Positions 17,000-26,005 of a stretch of 64,000 nucleotides of DNA are shown here, one piece after another. This stretch comes from Phycobacter azelaicus (GTDB lineage Bacteria > Pseudomonadota > Alphaproteobacteria > Rhodobacterales > Rhodobacteraceae): the NCBI RefSeq assembly GCF_014884385.1, contig NZ_WKFH01000003.1:2326001-2390000 (forward strand), in the 5' to 3' direction. The notes beneath the pieces were generated by a model, which worked only from the letters and a program-made list of their open reading frames with translations, had not been told where the DNA came from and ran no database searches. Made by a program: the position numbers and the translations under genes. The number at the start of each line of letters is the position of its first letter. Position 1 is the stretch's first letter.

Positions 17000-19054
17000 A
17001 TGACCGACCACCAGCCAACTATGTCACATCCAAGTGTTTGCCCGCTCGATTGTCCCGATACCTGTAGCCTGACCATAAAGGTGCGCGGAGACAGAATTGT
17101 CGATGTCAAAGGTTCCGACGTGAACCCGTTCACCGCGGGTGTCATTTGTAACAAGGTTGCGCGCTGCTTCCCGGACTATGTGCATGGCCAGACACGGTTG
17201 CGCCATCCTCTGAAGCGCACGGGGGCCAGAGGCGCTGGAAGCTATGCCCAAATCTCCTGGGATGAAGCGCTGGATCTCGTGCATGACGGGTTTTCTCGTG
17301 CGATCGAACAGCATGGTCCCCAGTCTGTGTTGCCGCTCAACTATGCCGGGCCACATGGGGAACTGGCAGGGGCATCAATGGACCGTCGGTTTTTCTACAA
17401 GATGGGGGCGACACTGCTGGATCGAGGCCCCCTGTGCGGCGGCGTACGTGGTGCCGCCTATGAAAGCCTGTTCGGTGCGGCTCCCGGCATGCCGCCGGAA
17501 CAGGTCATCCACTCCGACCTGATCCTTGTCTGGGGCAACAACGTCACCGTCTCCAACCTGCATTTCATGCGCGTGCTCAAACAGGCCCGCGCCGCTGGCG
17601 CGCGTGTCGTGGTGATCGATCCCAAGCGGATCAAGCTGGCCGAACAATGTGACCTCCACCTGCAGCTTAGGCCGGGAACCGATGTCGTCCTCGGTCTGGG
17701 CCTTGCGGCCGAGTTGGAGCGGCGCGGCGCCTTGGATGCCGATTTCATTGCAGAATGGACGCTGGGCTTTGAGGACTACATGAGCGCGGCGCGCGCCTAT
17801 ACGCCGGAACGCGTGGCGCAGATCTGCGGCATCCCGGTCGAAGGAGTGTTGCGGCTTGTCGATTGGATCGCTGGTGCCAGAAATCTGGCAAGCGCTTTTG
17901 GCAACGGGATCGAACGTACCCGGTCTGGCGGGGCAGGGCTGCGTGCTGCCATGGCCCTGAATGCCTTGACCGGCCAACATGGGCGGCTCGGGGCTGGGAT
18001 CGTGGCCAAATCCGGGGCAGCAGCGCCCAAAACGTCTGATCGCCTGCAGGGGGCACATTTGATGCGTCCCGGAACCCGGTGCTTCAACATTGTGGATGTC
18101 GCGGCCAAGATGCTTGACCGGGATCTGGAGCCTCCTGTCGCGGCGGCTATGATCTACAATCACAACCCGGTTGCGACACACCCGGATCAGGAGGGGATGA
18201 TCAAAGCCCTGATGCAGGAGGAGATCTTTGTTGTCGGCTCGGATGTGGTGATGACTGACTCCATGGCGCTCTGCGATGTGATCCTGCCTGCGGCCAGCCA
18301 TTTTGAATACGATGATATCTATGGTGCATATGGACAGAACTACCTGCAGCGGGCCACGCCGGTGATTGCGCCTGTCGGGGAAAGCCTGCCCAACACCGAG
18401 ATCTTTCGCCGTCTGGCCGCGCGGTTCGGATATCTGGAGGACGAATTCCAGCACAGCGATCTTGAGCTGATTGATCAGGCCTTCGATGCATCCAGCCCTG
18501 TATTCAACGGGACCGCGCCCAGCGACATCCCGGTTGACGCTGCGATCGAACTGAATGCGGGCGATGGCGCTCCGCTTGTCATGTGCAAGACAATTGCGCC
18601 GCGCACAGGCTCGGGGCGGATCGAGCTTTTCAGCCAAACCCTTGAAGACCGATATGGCTGTGGTGTGCCACGTTATGCTCCTGCGCCACAGGATCTGCCT
18701 CTGGTCCTGATCACCCCAAGTTCGGACAAGCGCACCAATGCCACCTTTGGCGACCATCCTCTTTCTGCCGGGGCTGAGGTCATCGAGGTGCACCCTCAAG
18801 ATGCTGCGGAGCGGGGGCTCACGGACGGGGAGGACGTGACCGTTTGGAATGCCCAAGGGCAGGTGACACTTGTCCTGAAGGTTTCCACCGCGACGCGCCC
18901 GGGCGTGGCTTACAGCCCCAAAGGGACATGGCTGTCTTCCTCCAAGACGGGCCGGACGGCCAATGTGCTCATTCCGTCTGTGGTGCGCACGGATATCGCG
19001 GACGGAGCCTGCTACAATGAGACCTTCGTCGATCTGAGACGGGCGTCGATATAG
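17000..19054 (+). CDS. Molybdopterin-dependent oxidoreductase (DMSO reductase superfamily)
   Basis: A 684-residue cytoplasmic enzyme without a Tat signal. The N-terminus has a [4Fe-4S] motif CPLDCPDTC followed by a fourth Cys in GVICNKVARC. The molybdopterin core and the C-terminal dinucleotide-binding domain (LITPSSDKRTNATFG, EVHPQDAAERGLTDGEDV) follow. AGAGGA precedes the ATG at 17000. The substrate cannot be told; members of this clade act on formate, sulfur or nitrogen compounds. No partner electron-transfer subunit is adjacent. The MocR gene downstream may regulate it. Confidence 0.88.
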   Translation: MTDHQPTMSHPSVCPLDCPDTCSLTIKVRGDRIVDVKGSDVNPFTAGVICNKVARCFPDYVHGQTRLRHPLKRTGARGAGSYAQISWDEALDLVHDGFSRAIEQHGPQSVLPLNYAGPHGELAGASMDRRFFYKMGATLLDRGPLCGGVRGAAYESLFGAAPGMPPEQVIHSDLILVWGNNVTVSNLHFMRVLKQARAAGARVVVIDPKRIKLAEQCDLHLQLRPGTDVVLGLGLAAELERRGALDADFIAEWTLGFEDYMSAARAYTPERVAQICGIPVEGVLRLVDWIAGARNLASAFGNGIERTRSGGAGLRAAMALNALTGQHGRLGAGIVAKSGAAAPKTSDRLQGAHLMRPGTRCFNIVDVAAKMLDRDLEPPVAAAMIYNHNPVATHPDQEGMIKALMQEEIFVVGSDVVMTDSMALCDVILPAASHFEYDDIYGAYGQNYLQRATPVIAPVGESLPNTEIFRRLAARFGYLEDEFQHSDLELIDQAFDASSPVFNGTAPSDIPVDAAIELNAGDGAPLVMCKTIAPRTGSGRIELFSQTLEDRYGCGVPRYAPAPQDLPLVLITPSSDKRTNATFGDHPLSAGAEVIEVHPQDAAERGLTDGEDVTVWNAQGQVTLVLKVSTATRPGVAYSPKGTWLSSSKTGRTANVLIPSVVRTDIADGACYNETFVDLRRASI

Positions 19055-19193
19055 CTGGCATCTCAGGGACGTCCGGCTTCTGCCCAGCCTCGGCACACTT
19101 GCCTGAGCGTTCATTGTGACGAATGCGATCCGTGACTAAGGTGGCCTCAGGAGAGCCGCTGAACGGCTCCACCTGCAAGAAAAGGTCAGGTTG

Positions 19194-20627
19194 ATGTCGA
19201 ACTCCTCAGTGCGTCATGAGCAAAGCATGTCGGCCTTGGCCTTTACGCTGGACCGGGATCAGCCAACACCATTGTTTGAACAGATCTGCGCTGCGCTGCG
19301 TCAACAGATCGTGGCCGGAGAGCTTCCAGAAGGGTATCGGCTGCCTGCAACACGCAGTCTTGCCGTCGAACTGGGGGTCGCGCGCTCCACCGTGGTGACT
19401 GCCTATGAACAGATGCAGGCAGAGGGCTACATTTCCGGTCGGCAGGGGGCGGGCTATAACGTCTGCGCAATGGGCGAGGTCGAAGTCGCCGCCGCATGCC
19501 AGCCGCGTGCTCAGCCGCCATTCGAAGACATGTCCCGCAGCCCTTTGCCGTTCAGTGGCGGTGAGCCGGATATGCGGCTGTTTCCTCATCGGCGGTGGGG
19601 GCAGTGCGTGGCCCGGATTTGCCGCAACGCACCAGAGGCGCTGCTGGATGGGGGATCGGCTCTGGGCAATGCAGACCTCAGACGATCCATTGCATCTTAC
19701 GTGGCTGATTGGCGCGGGCTGTCTGTCGGGCCGCATCAGGTGATCATCACGGCCGGGGCAGGGGATGCGCTGGACTTGTGCCTGCGCACCATCGCCCAAA
19801 AGGGGCATGCGATCGGGCTTGAAGACCCTGGGTACATCCCTTTGCGCCGGATCGTCGAAGGTCAGGGGTTGCTGCGCACCTCTGTGTGGGTTGATGAATC
19901 GGGTGCCTGCGTGCCGCAGGGCGATGCGGAGTTGAGGGCTGTTGTTCTCACGCCCTCCCATCAGTTTCCGCTTGGTGGGGCAATGGCGCCAGGGCGGCGG
20001 GTTGAGTTTCTGGACTGGGCGCAAAAGTCAAAGGCCTGGATCATAGAAGACGATTATGACAGTGAATTCCGCTACGCAGGCCGCCCCATCCCGGCTATGG
20101 CTGGGTTCGAGGGATCGAACCGGACGGTTTATGTCGGCAGTTTCTCCAAAACCTTTTCCAACCGCCTTCGGATCGGTTATCTCATTGCGCCCGAGGCGTT
20201 GTTGCCTGCATTGCAGGACAGGCTGCACCGTGTTGGCTCCCGAGCAAGTGTGATGCCGCAGCAAGCCTTGGCGGCCTTCATCGACAGTGGAGAGTTCTAT
20301 CGGCATTTGCGGCGGATGCGGCGTATCTATGCCGAGCGGCGTAAGCATCTCTTGTCACGTCTTGCGGCAGAGTTCGCCGAATTTGGCCATGCGCTGGACC
20401 AGGGGGCCGGCATGCAGATCGTTTTCCACCTGAGGCCGGGGCTCAATGATGCTGAAATCTGTCTTCGCGCCAAGGGGGCGGGCTTGGGGCTGCAGCCATT
20501 GTCTGGTTTCGCCGTCAAGGCCGATGGTTTGAACGGCCTTGTCCTTGGTTGCTGTCATATGAATGAGCAGGAGGTCGATCTAGGGTTGACGCGTTTGGCA
20601 CAGATTCTGGACGAAACCTCTGGCTGA
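19194..20627 (+). CDS. MocR/PdxR-type regulator (GntR HTH plus aminotransferase domain)
   Basis: A 477-residue PLP-dependent regulator. Residues about 15-85 are a GntR winged helix (GYRLPATRSLAVELGVARSTVVTAYEQMQAEGYI). The remainder is an aminotransferase class I fold with GAGDALDLCLRTI, DDYDSEFRY and the PLP-Lys motif VGSFSKTFSNRLRIGY. Such proteins control vitamin B6 synthesis, taurine, GABA or other amine catabolism. Here the neighbours are a molybdoenzyme and the hydroxycinnamate operon, so the target is unclear. The ATG at 19194 follows AAAAGG. Confidence 0.9.
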   Translation: MSNSSVRHEQSMSALAFTLDRDQPTPLFEQICAALRQQIVAGELPEGYRLPATRSLAVELGVARSTVVTAYEQMQAEGYISGRQGAGYNVCAMGEVEVAAACQPRAQPPFEDMSRSPLPFSGGEPDMRLFPHRRWGQCVARICRNAPEALLDGGSALGNADLRRSIASYVADWRGLSVGPHQVIITAGAGDALDLCLRTIAQKGHAIGLEDPGYIPLRRIVEGQGLLRTSVWVDESGACVPQGDAELRAVVLTPSHQFPLGGAMAPGRRVEFLDWAQKSKAWIIEDDYDSEFRYAGRPIPAMAGFEGSNRTVYVGSFSKTFSNRLRIGYLIAPEALLPALQDRLHRVGSRASVMPQQALAAFIDSGEFYRHLRRMRRIYAERRKHLLSRLAAEFAEFGHALDQGAGMQIVFHLRPGLNDAEICLRAKGAGLGLQPLSGFAVKADGLNGLVLGCCHMNEQEVDLGLTRLAQILDETSG

Positions 20628-20712
20628 AAGCGTTCGGGTTTGCTGGCTTATGTCCTGTGTGAATCCGAAGATATCATTGTTTTTAATGTGTTAGGTGCTG
20701 AGCAAAATTTGC

Positions 20713-20740
20713 TTGGCAGAATATAGGTACTTCGTATAAC
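20713..20740 (+). promoter_or_regulatory. Promoter of the hydroxycinnamate operon
   Basis: TTGGCA (20713-20718) and TATAAC (20735-20740) are separated by 16 bp, each one base from the sigma-70 consensus. Transcription would begin near 20747, so the dyad at 20764-20783 lies in the 5' leader. Confidence 0.6.
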
Positions 20741-20763
20741 TATATTTCAAATAGATATGTGGA

Positions 20764-20783
20764 ATAACGATGATGATCGTTAT
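20764..20783. promoter_or_regulatory. MarR-type operator in the operon leader
   Basis: Perfect 8-bp inverted repeat ATAACGAT (20764-20771) and ATCGTTAT (20776-20783) with a 4-bp spacer, just downstream of the predicted transcription start and before GGGAGG. A MarR regulator is encoded inside the operon, so this is its likely binding site, with repression relieved by a CoA ester or acid. Confidence 0.6.
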
Positions 20784-20800
20784 CCAATTGGGAGGGCATC

Positions 20801-21565
20801 ATGGATATCGATGGACGTGTGGCTTTGGTCACAGGCGCGGGCAGTGGCCTCGGTGCGGCGACGGCACGGCATCTTGCGGCCAAAGGAGCCAAGGTTGCGG
20901 TTCTGGATTTCGACATCGAGCGGGCCACAGCAGTCGCAGGTGAGATTGGCGGCATCGCGCTGCACGTGGATGTAAGCGACGAGAGCGCCGTGGGCGCAGC
21001 CTTGGATAGCGCGATACGTCAGCTTGGCAGTGCGCCTCGCATTGCGATCAACTGCGCTGGCGTCGGCATGGCGGTGCGGATCGTCGGGCGTGAGGGCAAG
21101 CTGTCCTTCGATGTATTTGAAAAAACGCTGCGGGTGAATCTGTTTGGCACGTACAACGTGATGAGCCACGCCGCCCGCCGCATGGCCGAGCTTGAGCCGT
21201 TGGACGATGGCGAACGTGGCGTGATCATCAACACCGCATCCGTCGCTTATGAGGACGGTCAGCTAGGGCAGGCGGCCTATGCGGCCTCGAAAGGTGCGAT
21301 TGCCTCCATGTGCCTGCCTGCGGCACGCGAGTTTGCACAGAGCGGCATTCGTGTCGTGGCGATTGCGCCGGGCCTGTTCCAGACCCCGATGATGGAAGGC
21401 CTGCCCGAAGAAGTCTCGGCCAAGATCACAGCCAATATCCCGTTCCCCGCTCGGCTTGGCGCGCCCGAGGAATACGCGCTTCTGGCCGAGCAGATCGTGA
21501 CCAATCCATTCCTCAATGGAACAACAATCCGGTTGGACGGCGCCGTGCGCCTGCCGCCTCGCTAA
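20801..21565 (+). CDS. SDR beta-hydroxyacyl-CoA dehydrogenase, CouN-like
   Basis: A 254-residue short-chain dehydrogenase: TGAGSGLG nucleotide site, NCAGVG, catalytic Ser in NTASVAYEDG and YAASK. It resembles 3-hydroxyacyl-CoA dehydrogenases of the HSD17B10 type. As first gene of the operon with a hydratase, CoA ligase and amidohydrolase, it most likely oxidises the beta-hydroxyphenylpropanoyl-CoA intermediate to the beta-keto ester. That step follows the scheme known for the Rhodococcus cou pathway and is inferred here. Confidence 0.85.
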   Translation: MDIDGRVALVTGAGSGLGAATARHLAAKGAKVAVLDFDIERATAVAGEIGGIALHVDVSDESAVGAALDSAIRQLGSAPRIAINCAGVGMAVRIVGREGKLSFDVFEKTLRVNLFGTYNVMSHAARRMAELEPLDDGERGVIINTASVAYEDGQLGQAAYAASKGAIASMCLPAAREFAQSGIRVVAIAPGLFQTPMMEGLPEEVSAKITANIPFPARLGAPEEYALLAEQIVTNPFLNGTTIRLDGAVRLPPR

Positions 21566-21577
21566 AGGACCTCGCCC

Positions 21578-22345
21578 ATGAGCGACCCCATTCTGAAGAT
21601 CGACATCGAAGACAGTATCGCCACCCTGACAATGAACCGTCCGGACAAGCGCAACGCCATGTGCGAAGAGCTGCTGGAGGCGCTGGATGCGTTCTTTTCC
21701 GCGCCACCGAAAGATGTGCGCGTGGTCATCCTAACCGGCACCGCCGGGCATTTCTGCTCTGGTTTGGATCTGTCGGAACATGTGCACCGCTCGGCCGAAG
21801 AGAACCTTTATCACTCGCGCCAATGGCATGGGGTGATGGAGAAGATCCAGTTCGGCGGGCTGGCGGTCGTCTCGGCCATGTTCGGGGCAGTAATCGGTGG
21901 TGGTTTGGAGCTTGCGTCCTCGACCCATGTGCGCATTGCTGAGCCTTCGACCATCTTCCAACTGCCCGAGGGGCGGCGCGGTATCTTTGTGGGTGGTGGT
22001 GCCACCGCGCGGGTCGGGCGCCTTCTGGGCGCGGACCGCATGACTGAGATGATGCTGACAGGCCGCAAGTATGACGCCGAAACCGGCGTGGCGCTGGGCC
22101 TTGCCCACTATGCGGTGGGCGAAGGCGAGGCGATGGAGTTGGCGCGGACGCTGGCCGGAAAGATTGCCCGTAACGCGCCCCTGTCCAACTATCTGATGAT
22201 CCAGTCCATCGCGCGCATCAACGACATGTCGCAGGCGGATGGGCTGTTCACGGAATCGCTGGCCGCCGCGCTGTCGCAAACCACGCCCGATGCCGAGGAA
22301 GGTCTGTGTGCCTTCCTTGAAAAGCGTGCGCCAAAGTTCCGGTGA
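21578..22345 (+). CDS. Enoyl-CoA hydratase/isomerase family protein
   Basis: A 255-residue crotonase-fold enzyme with both oxyanion-hole motifs (GHFCSGLDLSE and GAVIGGGLELA) and the LPEGRRGIFVGGG active-site segment. It is expected to hydrate a hydroxycinnamoyl-CoA. Whether it stops at the hydroxyacyl-CoA (beta-oxidative route) or also cleaves it to the aldehyde (Fcs/Ech route) cannot be seen, but the adjacent SDR and amidohydrolase favour the former. It lies 12 bp after the SDR. Confidence 0.88.
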   Translation: MSDPILKIDIEDSIATLTMNRPDKRNAMCEELLEALDAFFSAPPKDVRVVILTGTAGHFCSGLDLSEHVHRSAEENLYHSRQWHGVMEKIQFGGLAVVSAMFGAVIGGGLELASSTHVRIAEPSTIFQLPEGRRGIFVGGGATARVGRLLGADRMTEMMLTGRKYDAETGVALGLAHYAVGEGEAMELARTLAGKIARNAPLSNYLMIQSIARINDMSQADGLFTESLAAALSQTTPDAEEGLCAFLEKRAPKFR

Positions 22346-22349
22346 TGGG

Positions 22350-22832
22350 ATGAAGAAAGCTGTGTCCGATAGCGATATGCAGTCGCAGGCCGCCGAGGTC
22401 AGCGACGCCACCCTGCGCGGCTTTATTGGCTATCACATGAAGCGCGCCTTCAACGTGCTGCAGGCGGATCTGACCCAGACGCTGAAACCGTTCGAGCTGC
22501 GCATGCTGACCTATACCGCGTTGACGCTGATTGTGGACAACCCGGGCCTGCGCCAATCGCAGCTGGCCGATGCCATGGATGTGGAACGTCCCAATCTGGT
22601 GATTGTCATCGACGAGCTGGAGCGGCGCGACCTGATCGTGCGGGACCGTGTTCCCACCGATCGACGCGCCTATGCACTGCGGGTGACGCTGGCAGGACGG
22701 CAGCTCTATGAAAAAGCCTTTGCGGCGATGAAAGACCACGAAAAACGGATGCTTGATGGGCTGGACGAAGAGACCTGCAAGACGGTCGTGGCTGCTCTTG
22801 AGGTCATCCAGAAACACCAGGCGAAAGGATAA
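22350..22832 (+). CDS. MarR-family regulator of the hydroxycinnamate operon
   Basis: A 160-residue MarR protein with the winged HTH in LRQSQLADAMDVERPNLV and the wing DRVPTDRRAYALRVT. The start at 22350 (MKKAVSDSD) lies 4 bp after the hydratase stop; in-frame sequence further upstream lies inside the hydratase gene. Its position within the operon, and the dyad at 20764, suggest product- or substrate-responsive autorepression, as for CouR and FerC-type regulators. Confidence 0.88.
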   Translation: MKKAVSDSDMQSQAAEVSDATLRGFIGYHMKRAFNVLQADLTQTLKPFELRMLTYTALTLIVDNPGLRQSQLADAMDVERPNLVIVIDELERRDLIVRDRVPTDRRAYALRVTLAGRQLYEKAFAAMKDHEKRMLDGLDEETCKTVVAALEVIQKHQAKG

Positions 22833-22835
22833 GTG

Positions 22836-24650
22836 ATGAAACGGACGTCCACCTTTCTACCCCATGCGATAAGCCGTGAGGACCGGGCCGATGGCACGAT
22901 CCTCTTACGCTCGGACTATGACCTGGGGCCCGTCACCGATCGTACCGGAGACTGGCTGCACCACTGGGCTTCAGAGGCCCCGGATCGGGTTTTTCTGGCC
23001 GAACGAAGCGGCGCAGGCTGGCGCGAGGAAAGCTACAGCGCGACCCTTCAGCAGGTGCGCGCGATTGCGGCCTCCCTGCTGGCGCGGGGCATGGGGGCGG
23101 ATACGCCGATCCTAATCATGTCGGGCAACGGCGTCGATCACGGGCTGTTGTCGCTGGGCGCGCAATATGCCGGTGTTCCGACCGTGCCAGTGGCCGAACA
23201 GTATTCGCTGATCCACGGCGCCCATGGTCGCTTGCGGCACGCCATTGAACTGGTGCGGCCCAAGATGGCCTATGTGGTGGATGCCGATCAGTATGGCGAG
23301 GCGCTGAAACTGGACGCGCTGGAGGGGGTTGAGATCGTCGCAACCCGCAACGGCGCCGCCACTGTCACGCCTTTCGCGGATCTCTTGAAAGGCGATGCTG
23401 GCGTCGACGTGGATGCAGGCTTTGCCAAGGTGACGCCCGACACCGTTGCCAAGATCCTGATGACCAGCGGGTCGACCTCCAATCCCAAGGGGGTGCTGAC
23501 CACCCAGCGGATGATGTGCGTGAACCAGACCCAGCTGGCCGACAGTCTGCCGTTCCTGCGCGCCCGCCCGCCACGCATCGTTGACTGGCTGCCCTGGAAC
23601 CACGTCTTTGGTGGCTCGCATAATTTCAACATGATGCTGGCCAATGGCGGCAGTTTCTACATCGACGACGGCAAACCGGTGAAGGGCCTGTTCGATCGCA
23701 CCGTGGAAAACCTGTCGATGGTGACGGGCAGCCTGGTGTTCAACGTGCCCATGGGCTTTGCCATGCTGCTGGAGGCCCTGAAAAAGGACGCGAGCCTGCG
23801 CCAGCGGTTCTTTGAAGAACTGGACATGATCTTTTACGCCGGCGCTTCCCTGCCGCAGGAGGTCTGGACCGGCTTTGAAGCCATGGCGATGGAGATCAAG
23901 GGCGAGGTGCCGCTGATGACCTCCTCCTGGGGGCTGACGGAAACCGCGCCTGCCACCATGATCCAGCAGGAACCGACCGAAAGTTCTGGCGTGGTGGGCG
24001 TGCCGATGACCGGTGTGACCCTGAAATTGATTCCGGACGATGACATGCGCTGCGAAATGCGCGTCAAGGGACCGAACGTCATGCCGGGCTACTTCGAGGA
24101 CCCCGAGAAGACCGCCGATGCCTTTGATGACGAAGGTTATTTTATTACCGGCGATGCCATGGTGTTCGTTGACAAGGCGGACATCAACAAGGGCATGCGC
24201 TTTGACGGGCGCATCTCCGAGGACTTCAAGCTTCTGACCGGCACTTGGGTGCGGGCGGCGGGTCTTCGCATCGAGATGCTTTCGACCCTGGCGCCGCTGG
24301 CTGCAGATCTCGTGGTGACCGGCCAGGACCGCAACGAGATAGGCGTGATGATCTTCCCCAATCGTGAGGCCATCGAGGAGGCCGGTTACACTCTGGAAGA
24401 AGATGGCGGCGCATTGGTCTGTCCGCAGCTTCTGTTCGAGATCCATCACCGGCTGAACGAACGGGCCGGGCGTATTTCCGGCTCTTCCACGCGGGTGGCG
24501 CGGGCGATTGTGCTGGCCGAACCGCCCTCCCTCACGGATGCCGAGATCACCGCCAAGGGCAACCTCAACTTCCGCAAGGTGCTGACGCGCCGCGCTAATC
24601 TGCTGGAGCGTCTTTACGACGACGCCGCCAGCGGCATTGCGAAACTCTGA
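22836..24650 (+). CDS. Feruloyl/hydroxycinnamoyl-CoA synthetase
   Basis: A 604-residue ANL-superfamily ligase: P-loop LMTSGSTSNPKGV, the WGLTETAP adenylate motif, YFITGDAMVF, and the C-terminal catalytic Lys in ITAKGNLNFRKV. Its overall sequence is of the feruloyl-CoA synthase type, longer at the C-terminus than 4-coumarate ligases. It activates the aromatic acid for the pathway. The ATG at 22836 follows AAAGGA; a GTG three bases earlier is the alternative. Confidence 0.88.
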   Translation: MKRTSTFLPHAISREDRADGTILLRSDYDLGPVTDRTGDWLHHWASEAPDRVFLAERSGAGWREESYSATLQQVRAIAASLLARGMGADTPILIMSGNGVDHGLLSLGAQYAGVPTVPVAEQYSLIHGAHGRLRHAIELVRPKMAYVVDADQYGEALKLDALEGVEIVATRNGAATVTPFADLLKGDAGVDVDAGFAKVTPDTVAKILMTSGSTSNPKGVLTTQRMMCVNQTQLADSLPFLRARPPRIVDWLPWNHVFGGSHNFNMMLANGGSFYIDDGKPVKGLFDRTVENLSMVTGSLVFNVPMGFAMLLEALKKDASLRQRFFEELDMIFYAGASLPQEVWTGFEAMAMEIKGEVPLMTSSWGLTETAPATMIQQEPTESSGVVGVPMTGVTLKLIPDDDMRCEMRVKGPNVMPGYFEDPEKTADAFDDEGYFITGDAMVFVDKADINKGMRFDGRISEDFKLLTGTWVRAAGLRIEMLSTLAPLAADLVVTGQDRNEIGVMIFPNREAIEEAGYTLEEDGGALVCPQLLFEIHHRLNERAGRISGSSTRVARAIVLAEPPSLTDAEITAKGNLNFRKVLTRRANLLERLYDDAASGIAKL

Positions 24651-24663
24651 CAGGAACAAACGA

Positions 24664-25536
24664 ATGGTAGATTTTTCCAAGGTCCGCGCGATCGACATTC
24701 ACACCCATGCCGAAGAACCCTGCGGCTGCCATGCCGATGACGGCTATGACGAACTGCAGGCGACTATGGCCAACTACTTCGGCGCTCCCTGGCAGCACCC
24801 GCCCACCGTGCCGGAAACCGCTGCCCACTATCGCAAACAGAACATCGCCGCCGTGATCTTTCCGGTCGATGCCGAGCGCGAGACCGGCTATCGCCGCTAC
24901 AAGAACGAGGAAGTCGCGGAACTGGCGGCCGAAAACGATGACGTGCTGATCCCCTTTGCCAGCATCGACCCGCACAAGGGCAAGATGGGTGCCCGCGAGG
25001 CGCGCCGCCTGATGAAGGATTTTGGCATCAAGGGCTTCAAGTTCCACCCCACCATGCAGGGGTTTTATGCCAATGACCGCATGGCCTATGACCTCTATGA
25101 AGCCATCGCCGAAGAGGGCGGAATTGCTCTGTTCCATACCGGTCAGACCGGTGTCGGCAGCGGCATGCCTGGCGGCAACGGGATGCGGCTGAAGTATTCC
25201 AACCCGATGTACATGGATGATGTGGCGGTGGATTTCCCGGAGATGAAGATCATCCTCGCGCACCCCTCTTTCCCCTGGCAGGAAGAGGCGCTGGCCGTGG
25301 CGCAGCACAAGCCCAACGTCTATATCGACCTCTCGGGCTGGTCGCCCAAGTATTTCCCTGAAATCCTTGTGAAATACTGCAATTCGATCCTGAAGAAGAA
25401 GGTGTTGTTCGGCTCTGACTGGCCGATGATCACGCCGGAACGCTGGCTCGCGGATTTCGAAAAGATCGCCATCAAGGACCACCTGCGCGAAGACATCATC
25501 AAGGGCAACGCCATGCGTCTGCTTGGGGTCGAGTAA
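24664..25536 (+). CDS. Amidohydrolase, CouO-like beta-ketoacyl-CoA hydrolase
   Basis: A 290-residue amidohydrolase-superfamily TIM barrel with metal ligands in IDIHTHAEE, the FKFHPT segment, LAHPSFPW and LFGSDWP. AGGA precedes the ATG at 24664. In Rhodococcus a homologous amidohydrolase (CouO) hydrolyses 4-hydroxyphenyl-beta-ketoacyl-CoA to acetyl-CoA and a benzoate. The neighbouring SDR, hydratase and ligase make the same role likely here. A gamma-resorcylate-decarboxylase-like role is the alternative. Confidence 0.8.
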   Translation: MVDFSKVRAIDIHTHAEEPCGCHADDGYDELQATMANYFGAPWQHPPTVPETAAHYRKQNIAAVIFPVDAERETGYRRYKNEEVAELAAENDDVLIPFASIDPHKGKMGAREARRLMKDFGIKGFKFHPTMQGFYANDRMAYDLYEAIAEEGGIALFHTGQTGVGSGMPGGNGMRLKYSNPMYMDDVAVDFPEMKIILAHPSFPWQEEALAVAQHKPNVYIDLSGWSPKYFPEILVKYCNSILKKKVLFGSDWPMITPERWLADFEKIAIKDHLREDIIKGNAMRLLGVE

Positions 25537-25537
25537 G

Positions 25538-26002
25538 ATGGAGACCCCCGCACCCAAGCTGCGCCATGCCTTCCGACTTCGGGTGGATCTCGGCGCCCCG
25601 ATCGAACTGGGGCAGGGGCGTGCGGGCGTGCGACGCATCATACCGATCATCGGGGGCAAGGCGCTTGGCCCTGATCTGACCGGCGAGGTGCTGAACCTTG
25701 GTGCTGACTGGCAGACCGTATTCGCCGATGGGGCTGCGCATCTTGATACGCGCTATGCGGTGAAAACCGAGGACGGCGCGGTGATCGAGATCGTCAATGT
25801 TGGCAGCCGCCATGGCCCTGCGGATGTGATCGCGCGGCTGGCCAAGGGCGAGGATGTGGATCCCACCACCTACTACATGCGTACCGCTGCGCGGTTGGAA
25901 ACGGGCGATGACCGCTATGCCTGGGTCAATCACATGCTGTTTGTCTGTTCCGGTATCCGCCGCGCCTCGGCCGTGGAAATCGACTATTATGCTGTGGAGT
26001 AA
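25538..26002 (+). CDS. DUF3237 family protein
   Basis: A 154-residue protein matching the DUF3237 pattern (HAFRLRVDLGAPIELG, GRAGVRRIIPIIGG, ARLETGDDRYAWVN). These are small beta-barrel proteins without known catalysis that recur in aromatic-acid gene clusters. It begins one base after the amidohydrolase stop and may assist or tune that pathway. No catalytic residues can be named. Confidence 0.75.
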   Translation: METPAPKLRHAFRLRVDLGAPIELGQGRAGVRRIIPIIGGKALGPDLTGEVLNLGADWQTVFADGAAHLDTRYAVKTEDGAVIEIVNVGSRHGPADVIARLAKGEDVDPTTYYMRTAARLETGDDRYAWVNHMLFVCSGIRRASAVEIDYYAVE

Positions 26003-26005
26003 CCC

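Noticed and set aside
17375..19114. A 579-codon open frame antisense to the molybdoenzyme
   Set aside because: It is a codon-bias shadow of the plus-strand gene, whose iron-sulfur and molybdopterin motifs are clear.
23112..24698. A 528-codon open frame antisense to the CoA ligase
   Set aside because: His/Gln/Arg-rich shadow translation; the sense frame holds all ligase motifs.
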